64,000 bases of DNA, taken from Anaerolineae bacterium. Lineage in GTDB: Bacteria; Chloroflexota; Anaerolineae; Aggregatilineales; Aggregatilineaceae. The stretch lies in NCBI GenBank assembly GCA_018432315.1, contig JAHDLB010000027.1, forward strand, positions 124,001 to 188,000, written 5' to 3'. Of this stretch, positions 51,895 through 60,713 are shown in pieces; within the stretch, counting starts at the first letter, position 1, and each line of letters begins with the position of its first letter. Under the pieces are notes generated by a model. It did not search any database. It worked only from the letters and a program-made list of their open reading frames with translations, and was not told where the DNA came from. Made by a program: the position numbers and the translations under genes.

Positions 51895-51914
51895 TACACC
51901 TCAGAATATGGACA

Positions 51915-51943
51915 ATTGTAGGGCACTGATCCGGCTCCGCCAA
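51915..51943 (-). promoter_or_regulatory. Promoter for the transglutaminase gene
   Basis: Minus strand TTGGCG (51943-51938), 17 bp, TACAAT (51920-51915), about 20 bp before the TTG. Confidence 0.55.
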
Positions 51944-51954
51944 AAAGACGCGGG

Positions 51955-51983
51955 TTGTATGGCGCCGGTTTCGTGCATATAAT
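51955..51983 (+). promoter_or_regulatory. Leaderless promoter for the esterase lipoprotein operon
   Basis: TTGTAT (51955-51960), 17 bp, TATAAT (51978-51983), then only 7 bp to the ATG at 51991. Confidence 0.6.
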
Positions 51984-51990
51984 TCGGTCC

Positions 51991-53061
51991 ATGATAGCCA
52001 ATAAACGCCTCCTATTCCTGTTCGCTTGCCTGACGTTTGCACTGCTGGCAGCCTGCGAGCCGCTGGCGCCGGAACAAACGCCGCGCTACATCGTGGTCAC
52101 CGGGGAAACGCCCGATACCGGTGCGCCGACGCCGACTTTTTTGCTGGGCAGCGCGCCCGAATCATCGCCAGTGGCGCCCGGTGCAGAGACGAGCGTACCC
52201 GCCGTCGCCGCCGGGACGGTGAACACGCCGGTTCCCTCCGAGACGCCCACGCTGCCGCCGGTCACGCCTACCGAGGCGTCGTTTGCCTGCGCGGAGACTG
52301 CCGGGCGCGTGATCGAAGCGTCATTTTTCAGCGCCGTCGCGGGGACCGACGTATCCTACCGGATGTACCAGCCGCCCTGTTTTTACGACACGCTCCAGCG
52401 CTATCCCTACGTGATCCTGCTGCACGGCACCGGTTATGACGACGCGATGTGGATCGACCTGAACGTGCCGGAGATCATGGACCGGGGCATCGCGGACGGG
52501 ACGCTGCCGCCGATGGTGCTGGTCATGCCGGACGGCGGCTTCCTCTCTGAGCTGAACGACCAGCCGGACGGGAACTCGTACGAGAGCCTGATTCTGGACG
52601 AGCTGATGCCTGCTGTGGAGGCGGATTTTTGCCTGTGGGGCAGCCGCCAGGGGCGGGCAATTGGTGGCATCTCGCGCGGCGGATTCTGGGCGTTCAGCAT
52701 CGCGCTGCGGCACCCGGACCTGTTCGGCGCGGTGGGGGGGCACAGCCCGCACTTCGAGGACGACAACGCCCTGCCCGAAAACAACCCGCTCAGCCTGGCG
52801 GGGCGGGTGAATCTGGACGCGTATCCGCTGCGCATCTATCTCGATCACGCGGCGGAGGACTACGTGAGCACCAACGTCATCCGCATGTCCGAGATTCTGC
52901 GGGCGGGCGGGGTCGAGCACGAGTACCTGATCAACCCGACGGGCAACCACGACATGGATTACTGGGGCGCGCACGTGGCGGAGTACCTGTCGTTTTACGG
53001 GGAGCCCTGGCCGAACGACGCGATGGCGCTGCCATCGTGCCTGGAGCCCAGCCCGGAGTGA
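51991..53061 (+). CDS. Esterase lipoprotein (putative esterase / antigen 85-like fold)
   Basis: 356 aa from ATG 51991, the start set by the promoter. Lipobox LLAAC. A Thr-Pro-rich stretch of about 60 residues precedes an alpha/beta hydrolase of the putative-esterase (esterase D / Fes) type: VILLHGTGYDD, nucleophile in GGISRGGFWAF, acid in LDHAAED, and His in NPTGNHDMDYW. It probably acts at the cell surface on an unknown ester. A second lipoprotein gene follows 17 bp downstream. Confidence 0.88.
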   Translation: MIANKRLLFLFACLTFALLAACEPLAPEQTPRYIVVTGETPDTGAPTPTFLLGSAPESSPVAPGAETSVPAVAAGTVNTPVPSETPTLPPVTPTEASFACAETAGRVIEASFFSAVAGTDVSYRMYQPPCFYDTLQRYPYVILLHGTGYDDAMWIDLNVPEIMDRGIADGTLPPMVLVMPDGGFLSELNDQPDGNSYESLILDELMPAVEADFCLWGSRQGRAIGGISRGGFWAFSIALRHPDLFGAVGGHSPHFEDDNALPENNPLSLAGRVNLDAYPLRIYLDHAAEDYVSTNVIRMSEILRAGGVEHEYLINPTGNHDMDYWGAHVAEYLSFYGEPWPNDAMALPSCLEPSPE

Positions 53062-53078
53062 GTCGGGCGGGGGCCAAC

Positions 53079-53900
53079 ATGCGGCGCGGCTGGCTGTTGA
53101 TCGTTGGGTGCGTGATGCTGGCGGCGTGTTCCGGTGAGGGCGCGCCGCGGGTTTCATCCCCGGCTGCATCACCTGCACCGGCGTCACCAACGCCCCGCGA
53201 AACCATCACCTTCGAGCCGCCGCAGGCCGCGCTGCCCGCGGTGGAAGACCGCGCCGTCGAGATCGACCGCGCCATCGAGGGCGTTTTCATCCCCGACGAG
53301 CACGAAGAACGGTATATCTTCACCAGCGAGCGCGCCCGCCGGATCAGCGTGCGGCTGGAGCCGGTCGATAGCCTGGGGCCGCTCCGGTTCGGCATTCGCG
53401 TGATCGACGAGGAAGGACAGATCGTGCCGCGCATCGACGCGCCCGTGGGCCAGCCGCTGCTGCGCGACGAGTGGGACCTGCCGGGGCCGGGCGAATACAC
53501 GATCCAGCTTTTCGGGGCGGAGACGCGCGAGCGGGCGTTCTCGCTGCGGGTGAGTGGCGTCCCGGCGGCGGAGGTGGGCGGCGGGAGCATCACGTACGGC
53601 GAGACGCGGTCCGGCGCGATCACCGTTCGCGGGCAGCGTGACCGCTGGGCGCTGGCCGGTGCGGAAGGCGACCGGGCGCTGATCACGATGGTATCCGATG
53701 GGGCCGATCCGCACCTGGCCGTTTATGACATGGCCGGGCGGCTGCTGGCCGAGGACGACGACAGCGCGCCGGGCCGCAACGCGGCGGTCGAGGTCACGCT
53801 GCCGGAAGGCGGGCGGGTGGAAATCGTGGCGCGGATGGCCGGCGACGATCAAACCGGCGCGTACCAGATCATGGCCGAGCGCCGCGCGTCAGAGGAGTGA
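53079..53900 (+). CDS. Lipoprotein with pre-peptidase C-terminal-like beta domains
   Basis: 273 aa from ATG 53079 in the frame following the esterase. Lipobox MLAAC. After a Pro/Ala/Ser-rich stretch there are two beta-sandwich-like units (about 60-155 and 165-265). Each has the pattern seen in PPC-type domains (ERYIFTSERARRISVRLEPVD; GQRDRWALAGAEGDRALITMVSDGADPHLAVYD). These may be carbohydrate or surface interaction modules. The 3' end overlaps a convergent gene by 12 bp. Confidence 0.75.
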   Translation: MRRGWLLIVGCVMLAACSGEGAPRVSSPAASPAPASPTPRETITFEPPQAALPAVEDRAVEIDRAIEGVFIPDEHEERYIFTSERARRISVRLEPVDSLGPLRFGIRVIDEEGQIVPRIDAPVGQPLLRDEWDLPGPGEYTIQLFGAETRERAFSLRVSGVPAAEVGGGSITYGETRSGAITVRGQRDRWALAGAEGDRALITMVSDGADPHLAVYDMAGRLLAEDDDSAPGRNAAVEVTLPEGGRVEIVARMAGDDQTGAYQIMAERRASEE

Positions 53901-54257
53901 GTCGAACAGGCGCGAGAGCGCCCAGAACACGGTCACGGCGCCGATCGACGTGAGCACGATGATCGCCAGGCAGCCGATGCGCCCGGCGCGGCTGCGCAGC
54001 AGAAACCGCAGCACGGTCAGGAAAGTGACAGACCCGCCGCCGGCCAGGATGGCGGCCAGGTCGTCGACCTGCCCGGCGACCGGGATCACGTCCGGCAGGG
54101 CATCCACCGGCGAGAGGGCATACAGCGCGGTGAGGATGACGATCGCCAGAATGCTCCCGTTGATTCCCCAATCCACGGCCCGCTGGGCGAGCGGTCGGGC
54201 GAGAGCGAGATCGTCGTCGGAATATGTGTCCTGGTCGTATGCGTCGCGGCGTTTCAT
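53889..54257 (-). CDS. YkvA-type DUF1232 membrane protein
   Basis: 122 aa from ATG 54257, with GAGG upstream. The DUF1232 signature is YALSPVDALPDVIPVAGQVDDLAAI, flanked by hydrophobic segments (about 30-48, 65-85 and 95-118). The role of this family is not settled. The gene is in the opposite direction to its neighbours. Confidence 0.85.
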   Translation of the reverse strand: MKRRDAYDQDTYSDDDLALARPLAQRAVDWGINGSILAIVILTALYALSPVDALPDVIPVAGQVDDLAAILAGGGSVTFLTVLRFLLRSRAGRIGCLAIIVLTSIGAVTVFWALSRLFDSLL

Positions 54258-54371
54258 CGTCACCTCACGCGGTCTGAAGGATGATGCGCTGATTGTAGCG
54301 CACCTCGCCAACTGCCGCACACCCGGTCGAAGACCGCGCCCGCCCGAATCACACTTTGGAGCGCGATCCGG

Positions 54372-54377
54372 TATAAT
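54372..54377 (+). promoter_or_regulatory. -10 element before the first Wzz-like gene
   Basis: Consensus TATAAT 38 bp before the ATG at 54416. No good -35. Confidence 0.45.
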
Positions 54378-54415
54378 CGCTGCCGGAATGGGAAACCTGC
54401 ATCCGCGAGGTGCGC

Positions 54416-55117
54416 ATGGAACTGTACGCGATCTGGAACCTGATCCGGCGGCGCTGGTGGCTGATCCTGCTGCCGGGACTGGCCGCCCTGTTGGTGACCG
54501 CTCCCCAGTTGAAGAACGTGATCTCCCCGCCGGTGACGTATTCGGTCGCGCTCCGGCTGACGGCGGCGGCCCCGCCGGATGCCGAGATCGAAGGCGTGAC
54601 GACGCCCTACGAGGACACGGTTTACGTCCCGCTGCTGGCCTCGGAATACGTCGTGGTCAATATGCCGCACTGGATCGCCAGCGACCGGTTTGCCGCCGAG
54701 GTGAGCGACGTCCTGGGCGAAGCGGGCATGGCGATCCCGGCTGGTGACCTGCAGGGCGCGTTCGCCGCCGACAGCTTCCGCAGCATCCTGGTGCTGTACG
54801 TGGGGTGGGACGATCCGGATGAGATCCGGGCGATGGCGCAGGCTGCCGTGACGGTGCTCCAGACGCGCAACCAGGACTACTTCCCGATGTTCGCCGCCGC
54901 GCCGGTCGAGGTGATCCCGCTGGATGACGTCGAGGTGACCCAGGCCGCGCCGCCGATCACCGCCCGCCTCGACCCGCTGATCCGCGTGGCGATTGGGTTC
55001 GCCGCCGGGATGGGGCTGGCCGTGCTGGCCGAATACCTCGACGTGACGGTGCGCTCGCGCCGCGAGGTCGAGGCGCTGGGGCTGCGCGTGCTCGGCGAGA
55101 TTCCGCGCGAGCGCTGA
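54416..55117 (+). CDS. Wzz/chain-length determinant-like membrane protein
   Basis: 233 aa from ATG 54416, with GAGG 5 bp upstream. N-terminal helix (about 15-32, WWLILLPGLAALLVTAP) and C-terminal helix (about 182-202) enclose an exterior alpha/beta domain. This is the topology of polysaccharide co-polymerases (Wzz/CapA). The short cytosolic tail ends RRVEALGLRVLGEIPRER-like, where many such proteins contact the tyrosine kinase. It heads a cluster with a second Wzz-like protein and CpsD-type kinase. Confidence 0.8.
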   Translation: MELYAIWNLIRRRWWLILLPGLAALLVTAPQLKNVISPPVTYSVALRLTAAAPPDAEIEGVTTPYEDTVYVPLLASEYVVVNMPHWIASDRFAAEVSDVLGEAGMAIPAGDLQGAFAADSFRSILVLYVGWDDPDEIRAMAQAAVTVLQTRNQDYFPMFAAAPVEVIPLDDVEVTQAAPPITARLDPLIRVAIGFAAGMGLAVLAEYLDVTVRSRREVEALGLRVLGEIPRER

Positions 55118-55178
55118 CGGCAAACCACCTGTTTCCACGCGGCAGCCTTACACGGTCCCATTGAGGGACTCCGTATGC

Positions 55179-55184
55179 TATAAT
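55179..55184 (+). promoter_or_regulatory. -10 element before the second Wzz-like gene
   Basis: Consensus TATAAT 35 bp before the ATG at 55220, with no matching -35 at normal distance. Confidence 0.45.
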
Positions 55185-55219
55185 AGCGCGGCGCATGGGA
55201 TTGATTCGAGGGGACATCC

Positions 55220-55882
55220 ATGAACCTGACCTATTACGTGCGTATACTGCTCCGGCGCGGCTGGATTATCGCGCTGGCGGTCGTGATCACTGCCGGGGCG
55301 GCCTTCGGATTCAGCAAGCTCCAGACCCCAACCTACCGGGCGACGCAATACGTTTTGCTGCAACCGGCGCGCAACGATTTCGGGCTGACCGAAACGCTGC
55401 GGTACCTGCTGCGGAGCTACGTCGTGTTTCTGAACACCGACGAGCAGGCCGCCAACGCGATCGAGCGCCTGCAGCTCGACATGACGCCGGGCGAGGTGCG
55501 AAGCCACACCACCATCAGCTCGGACCCGACGCAGCTCACCGTCCAGATCGACGTGACGATGGAAGATGGCCCCACGGCGGCGCGCATCGCGACCGAGCTA
55601 GGGCGGCTGTTGGTCGAGGAGCGCACTGAGGACAACCGCGATCTGCCGCGCGAGGACCGCATCGAGGCGCGGCTGGTCGATACCGCCACCTACGGCCAGC
55701 ACACGCCGCGAACCATGATCAACACGATCGCCGGGGCGATGCTGGGATTGCTGGTGGGCGGGGCGGTGGTGTTCGTGCTGGAATACCTGGAGTCGAACAT
55801 CGTCCGGCGCCGCGAGGACGTCGAGCGGTTCCTTGATTTGCCGGTGCTGGCGGCCATTCCCGCCGACGACACCCGTTCGTGA
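55220..55882 (+). CDS. Wzz/CapA-like co-polymerase
   Basis: 220 aa, GAGGGG upstream. N-terminal YYVRILLRRGWIIALAVVITAGAAFGFSKLQTPTYRATQ is typical of Wzz/CapA proteins, with helix one at about 14-33. The second helix is at about 174-193 and is followed by EYLESNIVRRREDVERFLDLPVLAAIP, the conserved cytosolic tail that activates BY-kinases. It regulates the chain length or export of surface polysaccharide together with the kinase encoded 9 bp downstream. Confidence 0.88.
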   Translation: MNLTYYVRILLRRGWIIALAVVITAGAAFGFSKLQTPTYRATQYVLLQPARNDFGLTETLRYLLRSYVVFLNTDEQAANAIERLQLDMTPGEVRSHTTISSDPTQLTVQIDVTMEDGPTAARIATELGRLLVEERTEDNRDLPREDRIEARLVDTATYGQHTPRTMINTIAGAMLGLLVGGAVVFVLEYLESNIVRRREDVERFLDLPVLAAIPADDTRS

Positions 55883-55891
55883 GGTGCAGCC

Positions 55892-56557
55892 ATGCCTGAG
55901 ACTAACCTGATTACCCTGACCGATCCGCGCTCGCCCGCGTCCGAAGCGTACCGGGCGCTGCGCACCAACCTGATGTTCTACAGCCTGGACGAACCGCTGC
56001 GTTCGCTGGCGGTGACGTCCCCGGCGGCGCACGAGGGCAAGAGCACGGTCGTCGCCAACCTGGCGGTGACGCTGGCCCAGGGCGGCAACCGGACGATCCT
56101 GGTCGACTGCGATCTGCGCAGGCCGGGGCAGCATACGCTGTGGGGGCTGCCCAACGATCGCGGCCTGACGACGATGCTGCTGGACAGTGAGGCCATGCAG
56201 AGTCCGGCGCTGCAAAGCGTGGGCGTGGACAATCTACACGTGCTGACCAGCGGCCCGCTGCCGCCCAACCCGGCGGACGTGATCGGCTCGCGGCGCATGG
56301 ACGACATGCTCGACGCGCTCAAAGCCAAAGCGGATTACGTCGTCTTCGATTCGCCGCCGATCCTGGCGGTGACAGACGCGGCCCTGCTGGGGCACAAGGT
56401 GGACGGGATCGTGCTCGTGCTGCGGGCGGGATCGTCCCGGCGCGATCACGCGGCGCGCGCCAAGGAAGAGCTTGAGCGCGTCAAGGTGCCGATTGTGGGC
56501 ACGGTCCTGGTCAACGCGCCGCGCGATGTTGCGGTGGGCAATTATTACACGGCGTGA
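55892..56557 (+). CDS. CpsD/CapB-type bacterial tyrosine kinase
   Basis: 221 aa. N-terminal SEAYRALRTNLMF motif, Walker A variant in TSPAAHEGKSTV at about 42-53, Walker A' ILVDCDLRRP at 69-78, and Walker B YVVFDSPPIL. The C-terminal tyrosine cluster is reduced to one YY pair near the end (GNYYTA). It works with the Wzz-like partner and controls polysaccharide assembly by cyclic autophosphorylation. The short Tyr tail may limit regulation. Confidence 0.9.
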   Translation: MPETNLITLTDPRSPASEAYRALRTNLMFYSLDEPLRSLAVTSPAAHEGKSTVVANLAVTLAQGGNRTILVDCDLRRPGQHTLWGLPNDRGLTTMLLDSEAMQSPALQSVGVDNLHVLTSGPLPPNPADVIGSRRMDDMLDALKAKADYVVFDSPPILAVTDAALLGHKVDGIVLVLRAGSSRRDHAARAKEELERVKVPIVGTVLVNAPRDVAVGNYYTA

Positions 56558-56581
56558 AGCGGAGTAGGGGGTAAGCGACGA

Positions 56582-57652
56582 GTGAAGGGCTTGATTCTGA
56601 GCGGCGGCAAGGGCACGCGCCTGTACCCGCTGACGTATACTCGCGCCAAGCAGCTCATCCCGGTGGCGAACAAGCCGGTGCTGTTCCGCGTGATCGAGGC
56701 GATCCGCGACGCGGGGATCGACGAAATCGGTATCGTGATCGGCGACACCGGGCCGGAGATCCGGCAGGCGGTGGGCGACGGCGCGCAGTTCGGCGTGGCG
56801 GTGACGTACATCCCGCAGGAAGCCCCGCTGGGGCTGGCGCACGCCGTCAAGATCTCGCGCGAGTTCCTGGGCGATGACCGCTTCGTGATGTTCCTGGGCG
56901 ACAACGTGCTGCAGGGCGGCATCAGCCCGCTGATCGCGGACTTCGCCCATCACGACGACTGGAACAGCCAGATCGTGCTGACCGCCGTCGAGCACCCGGA
57001 GCAGTACGGCGTGGCCCAGCTCAACGCCGAGGGGCGCATCGCCCGCCTGATCGAGAAGCCGAAGGACCCGCCGAGCAACCTCGCGCTGGTCGGCATTTAC
57101 ATGTTCGACCACCACATCTTCGAGGCCACCGACGAGATCGCGCCCTCGTTTCGCGGCGAGCTGGAGATCACCGACGCGATCCAGTGGCTGGTCGATCACG
57201 GCTACAGCGTCTACCCGCACATTCATCGCGGCTGGTGGATCGACACCGGGCGCCCGGACGACATGCTGACCGCCAACAGCCTCGTGCTCGAAGAACTCAC
57301 GCCGGCGGTCGCCGGCTACGTCGATCGCGATTCCGAGGTGGACACGCGCGTGACGATCGAGCAGGGCGCGGAGATCATCAACAGCGTGGTGCGCGGCCCG
57401 GCGATCATCGGGCGCAACACGCGGATCGTGAACAGCTACGTCGGCCCGTTCACCAGCATCTACCACGACGTGCTGATCGAGAACAGCGAGATCGAGCGCA
57501 GCATCGTGCTGGAGCACAGCGCCATCCGCGACATCCCCGCGCGCATTCAGGACAGCCTGATCGGTCGCCACGCGGCGGTGGACATCAGCGCCCTGCGGCC
57601 ACGCGCGATCAAGATGCAGCTTGGCGACCACAGCCACCTGGAATTGTTGTAA
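56582..57652 (+). CDS. rmlA: Glucose-1-phosphate thymidylyltransferase, long RmlA
   Basis: 356 aa, GTG start. LILSGGKGTRLYPLTYTRAKQLIPVANKPVLF is the dTTP-binding signature. FLGDNVLQGG and RGWWIDTGRPDDMLTANSLVLEE follow. The C-terminal part is a left-handed beta-helix (VVRGPAIIGRNTRI). It makes dTDP-glucose from glucose-1-phosphate and dTTP. rmlB lies two genes downstream, which supports the assignment. A second long RmlA-like gene is at 41854-42933. Confidence 0.93.
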   Translation: MKGLILSGGKGTRLYPLTYTRAKQLIPVANKPVLFRVIEAIRDAGIDEIGIVIGDTGPEIRQAVGDGAQFGVAVTYIPQEAPLGLAHAVKISREFLGDDRFVMFLGDNVLQGGISPLIADFAHHDDWNSQIVLTAVEHPEQYGVAQLNAEGRIARLIEKPKDPPSNLALVGIYMFDHHIFEATDEIAPSFRGELEITDAIQWLVDHGYSVYPHIHRGWWIDTGRPDDMLTANSLVLEELTPAVAGYVDRDSEVDTRVTIEQGAEIINSVVRGPAIIGRNTRIVNSYVGPFTSIYHDVLIENSEIERSIVLEHSAIRDIPARIQDSLIGRHAAVDISALRPRAIKMQLGDHSHLELL

Positions 57653-57662
57653 GGAACGCAGG

Positions 57663-58508
57663 ATGCGAGATCACCCCACGATCCGGCTGATGGTGGCCGA
57701 CCTGGACGGCACGCTGTTGAACTCGGAGCACGCGATCACGCCCATGACCGAAGACGCGGTCCGGCAGGCGATGGCGCGCGGCGTGATGTTCACCGTTGCC
57801 ACCGGCAAGACCTACCCCTCGACGACCGAGTTGATCCAGCGGCTGGGGATCACGCTGCCCGTCATTTGCAGCAACGGCGTGCTCGTTCACGCGCCGGATG
57901 GAACCATCCTCAAGCGCACCCCGATCCGCCGGGAATACGCGCTCGAAGCGATGCGGCTGGCCGACGAGGCAGGCATGGTGACGGTCATCTATTCCGGGGC
58001 GAAGCTGGTCTGCCGCGTGTACGACCACAACCTGGCCGAATTGGTCGAGCACGGCGAGCCGGAGCCGGTGCTGGTCCAGGATTTGATCGGCGCCGTGGAG
58101 ACAGACATCGAGCCGGACAAGATCATCTTCATGAACGGCGACGACCTGGACGGTGTGATCCGGTTTCAGGCGCTGCTCGAGGAGCAGTTCGCCGGGCGGG
58201 CCCAGGCGATGCGGTCCGGGCTGGATTCGCTCGTCGAGCTGATCCCGCTGGGAGTCAGCAAGGGCACCGCGCTGGACACCATTCTGGATGCCGCCGGGGT
58301 GACCGCCGCCGAGACGATGTGCTTTGGCGACAACTGCAACGATCTGGACATGATCCGCCGCGCGGGGATCGGCGTGGCGATGGCAAATGCGCCGGCGGAT
58401 GTCCGCGAGGGGGCGAACTACGTGGCCCGCTCGAACGACGACGACGGAGTCGGGCACGCCATCCACAAGTTTGTGTTGAAGGACGCGCGCGAGGTAAGGA
58501 GAGCGTGA
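57663..58508 (+). CDS. Cof-type HAD-superfamily hydrolase
   Basis: 281 aa from ATG 57663, 10 bp after the rmlA stop, with AAGGAA upstream. HAD motif I is VADLDGTLLNS with the nucleophile Asp, and motif IV is CFGDNCNDLDMI. The C2-type cap domain lies between. Members dephosphorylate sugar phosphates or nucleotides. In this context a sugar-phosphate substrate in the polysaccharide pathway is likely, but the exact substrate is open. The stop codon overlaps the rmlB start (TGATG). Confidence 0.9.
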   Translation: MRDHPTIRLMVADLDGTLLNSEHAITPMTEDAVRQAMARGVMFTVATGKTYPSTTELIQRLGITLPVICSNGVLVHAPDGTILKRTPIRREYALEAMRLADEAGMVTVIYSGAKLVCRVYDHNLAELVEHGEPEPVLVQDLIGAVETDIEPDKIIFMNGDDLDGVIRFQALLEEQFAGRAQAMRSGLDSLVELIPLGVSKGTALDTILDAAGVTAAETMCFGDNCNDLDMIRRAGIGVAMANAPADVREGANYVARSNDDDGVGHAIHKFVLKDAREVRRA

Positions 58509-59539
58509 TGAAGAACATTCTGGTGACCGGTGGGGCGGGGTTCATTGGCAGCGCGTTCGTGCGCCGCATGGTCGAGAAATATCCGGACTACAACATCATC
58601 GTGCTGGACAAGCTGACCTATGCGGGCAATCTCGACAACCTGCTGCCCGTGCACGACGCGCCGAATTACACCTTCGAGCGCGGCGATATCGCCCACCGGG
58701 AGACGGTGCAGCGCGTGCTGGAGCACTACGCGATCGACGCGATCGTGAACTTCGCCGCCGAGTCGCACGTGGACCGCTCGATCCTCGACCCGGACGCGTT
58801 CATCCATACCGACGTGGTGGGGTTGTACATCCTGCTCGACGTGGCCCGCAAGCTGGGCATCCCGCGCCTGCACCACGTGAGCACCGACGAGGTCTACGGC
58901 TCGATTCCGGAGGGCTTCTTCCGCGAAGGCGATCCGCTGGAGCCGAACAGCCCCTATGCGGCGAGCAAGGCGGGCGGCGAATTGATGCTGCGCGCCTATC
59001 ACGTCACTTATGGGATGCACACGACCGTCACGCGGGGCAGCAACACGTTCGGCCCGTACCAGTACCCGGAGAAGATCGCGCCGTTCTTCATCACGGAGGC
59101 GATCGACGACCGGCCCCTGCCGCTGTACGGCGACGGGATGCAGGTGCGCGACTGGCTGTACGTGGACGATCACTGCGACGCGATCGATGCCGTGCTGCAC
59201 CGGGGCGCGCCCGGCGAGATTTACAACGTGGGCGGCGAGCACGAGATGCACAACATCGACGTCACGCGCTTTATCCTGCGCGCGCTGGGCAAGCCGGAGA
59301 GCCTGATCCGCTACGTGGAGGACCGGCCCGGCCACGACCGCCGCTACGCGCTCACCAACGACAAGATCCGCGCCGAGCTGGGATGGGATGCGGCTCACAA
59401 TTTCGAGGACGCGATGGCCGCCACCGTGCGCTGGTACCGGGAAAACGAGTGGTGGTGGCGCAAGATCAAAACCGGCGAATACCTGGAATTCTACAAGGCC
59501 CAGTACGGCGCGCGGCTGGCCGGGGCGTCCGGCGCGTGA
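58508..59539 (+). CDS. rmlB: dTDP-glucose 4,6-dehydratase
   Basis: 343 aa, AAGGAG upstream. Short-chain dehydrogenase fold: NAD-binding GGAGFIGS at 8-15, STDEVYG at 125-131 and the catalytic YAASK with Tyr150 and Lys154. It converts dTDP-glucose to dTDP-4-keto-6-deoxyglucose. RmlC and RmlD, needed for dTDP-rhamnose, are not in the window, so the end sugar may be another deoxysugar or the genes lie elsewhere. Last gene of the cluster, followed by a strong terminator. Confidence 0.96.
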   Translation: MKNILVTGGAGFIGSAFVRRMVEKYPDYNIIVLDKLTYAGNLDNLLPVHDAPNYTFERGDIAHRETVQRVLEHYAIDAIVNFAAESHVDRSILDPDAFIHTDVVGLYILLDVARKLGIPRLHHVSTDEVYGSIPEGFFREGDPLEPNSPYAASKAGGELMLRAYHVTYGMHTTVTRGSNTFGPYQYPEKIAPFFITEAIDDRPLPLYGDGMQVRDWLYVDDHCDAIDAVLHRGAPGEIYNVGGEHEMHNIDVTRFILRALGKPESLIRYVEDRPGHDRRYALTNDKIRAELGWDAAHNFEDAMAATVRWYRENEWWWRKIKTGEYLEFYKAQYGARLAGASGA

Positions 59540-59568
59540 CGCATCGCGCCGCCACGTGCACCACCCAC

Positions 59569-59594
59569 ACGCCGGGCGGTCCCGGCGTTTTTTA
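59569..59594 (+). terminator. Rho-independent terminator of the polysaccharide cluster
   Basis: ACGCCGGG (59569-59576), a CGGT loop, CCCGGCGT (59581-59588), then TTTTTT. It touches the stop of the convergent gene. Confidence 0.92.
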
Positions 59595-60713
59595 TCGCTG
59601 TGAAACCTGGATGATCAGCTCGCTGTTGTCGCGGATGGCGAGGCCGAGTATCGCGTCGTTAGGATAGAACGCGATGCCTGGAAACAACCCGATGACGAAT
59701 CCATCGTGCGACGAGCGCAGCAGGCCGTCGTCCGGGCCGGTGGGACGCCCGTAGATGTCCACCATGCGCGCCACCGGATCGCCCGCCTGCACCCGGTCGC
59801 CGGGCTGCACCAGGTGCTGGACGATGCACGCCTGGGGCACGCGCGGGTGCGTGGTGCGCCGCACCGGGTAGCCCAGGTCCAGCACCGGGACGCCGGTGAT
59901 CGTCTCGCGCGGGCCGGGTAGCATCCCCGCCCAGCGCATCACGTTCCGGATGCCGGTTACCACGGCGCGCACGTTGACCACGTTGACCATGCGCTGCCCG
60001 CCGATCTCGACCGTCACGGCGGGGATGCGCGCGGTGTTGAGCGCCGCGCCGCTCACCGAGCGGTGCAGGTTCATCTTCAGGTATTCGTCCGACACGTATT
60101 CGTTGACCACGGTCAGGCCCAGGGCGTCGAGCATGGCGCCGAGCGTCTGCTGGAGCTTCTGGGCCGCCGCTTTTTCGCGCGGGGCGCGGTAGATCACCGG
60201 GTCGCGAAAGGCGAACGGGATCGCGCTGATGCCGTAGTCGTGCAGGTCGATCAGGTAATCCGCCGTCGCGCGGATGTGCTCGAACAGGCGGGCATAGGCG
60301 ATCTCCAGCGCGGACGGGTGATGAGCGTTGCTCGCGCCGTCGAAATCCAGGCCGGGGAACAGCCGGTTGGGGTCTTTGCCGCGCAGGTAGTACGGACTGC
60401 GCTCGCCGGTGCGCAGGCCGGCAGGGCTGAGCGTGGGGATGGCGACCACGGTGCCCGAAAGCTGTTCGACGAGCTCCGGCGCCAGCAGTTGGTGGATGGC
60501 GGCCAGTCCGTCGTATTCGCCCCCGTGAATGTTCGCCGTCAGCCAGAGCACGGGACCGGGGCGGGTTCCCTGGGCGATGATCACCGGGAAGGCGTCCATT
60601 TCGCCGGTGGGCAGTCTGACCGCTTCGAACGTCCCGTAGGTGAGCTGTCCGGGCCGGCTGTGCGCGGTGCCGATCCGGATGGCGTCGGGGGCGGCGCGGC
60701 GTTGGCGGGTCAT
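59592..60713 (-). CDS. Succinylglutamate desuccinylase/aspartoacylase-type metallohydrolase
   Basis: 373 aa from ATG 60713. The M14-like zinc motif is NIHGGEYDG (His and Glu). The second His lies in LIDLHDYG. The remaining core includes NRLFPG, VTVEIGG and a C-terminal beta-barrel-like domain (GDPVARMVDIYGRP). The family cleaves amide-linked acyl groups from amino acids or related compounds. The substrate is not known. The start overlaps the previous stop as ATGA, coupling it to the GAF protein. Confidence 0.85.
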   Translation of the reverse strand: MTRQRRAAPDAIRIGTAHSRPGQLTYGTFEAVRLPTGEMDAFPVIIAQGTRPGPVLWLTANIHGGEYDGLAAIHQLLAPELVEQLSGTVVAIPTLSPAGLRTGERSPYYLRGKDPNRLFPGLDFDGASNAHHPSALEIAYARLFEHIRATADYLIDLHDYGISAIPFAFRDPVIYRAPREKAAAQKLQQTLGAMLDALGLTVVNEYVSDEYLKMNLHRSVSGAALNTARIPAVTVEIGGQRMVNVVNVRAVVTGIRNVMRWAGMLPGPRETITGVPVLDLGYPVRRTTHPRVPQACIVQHLVQPGDRVQAGDPVARMVDIYGRPTGPDDGLLRSSHDGFVIGLFPGIAFYPNDAILGLAIRDNSELIIQVSQR

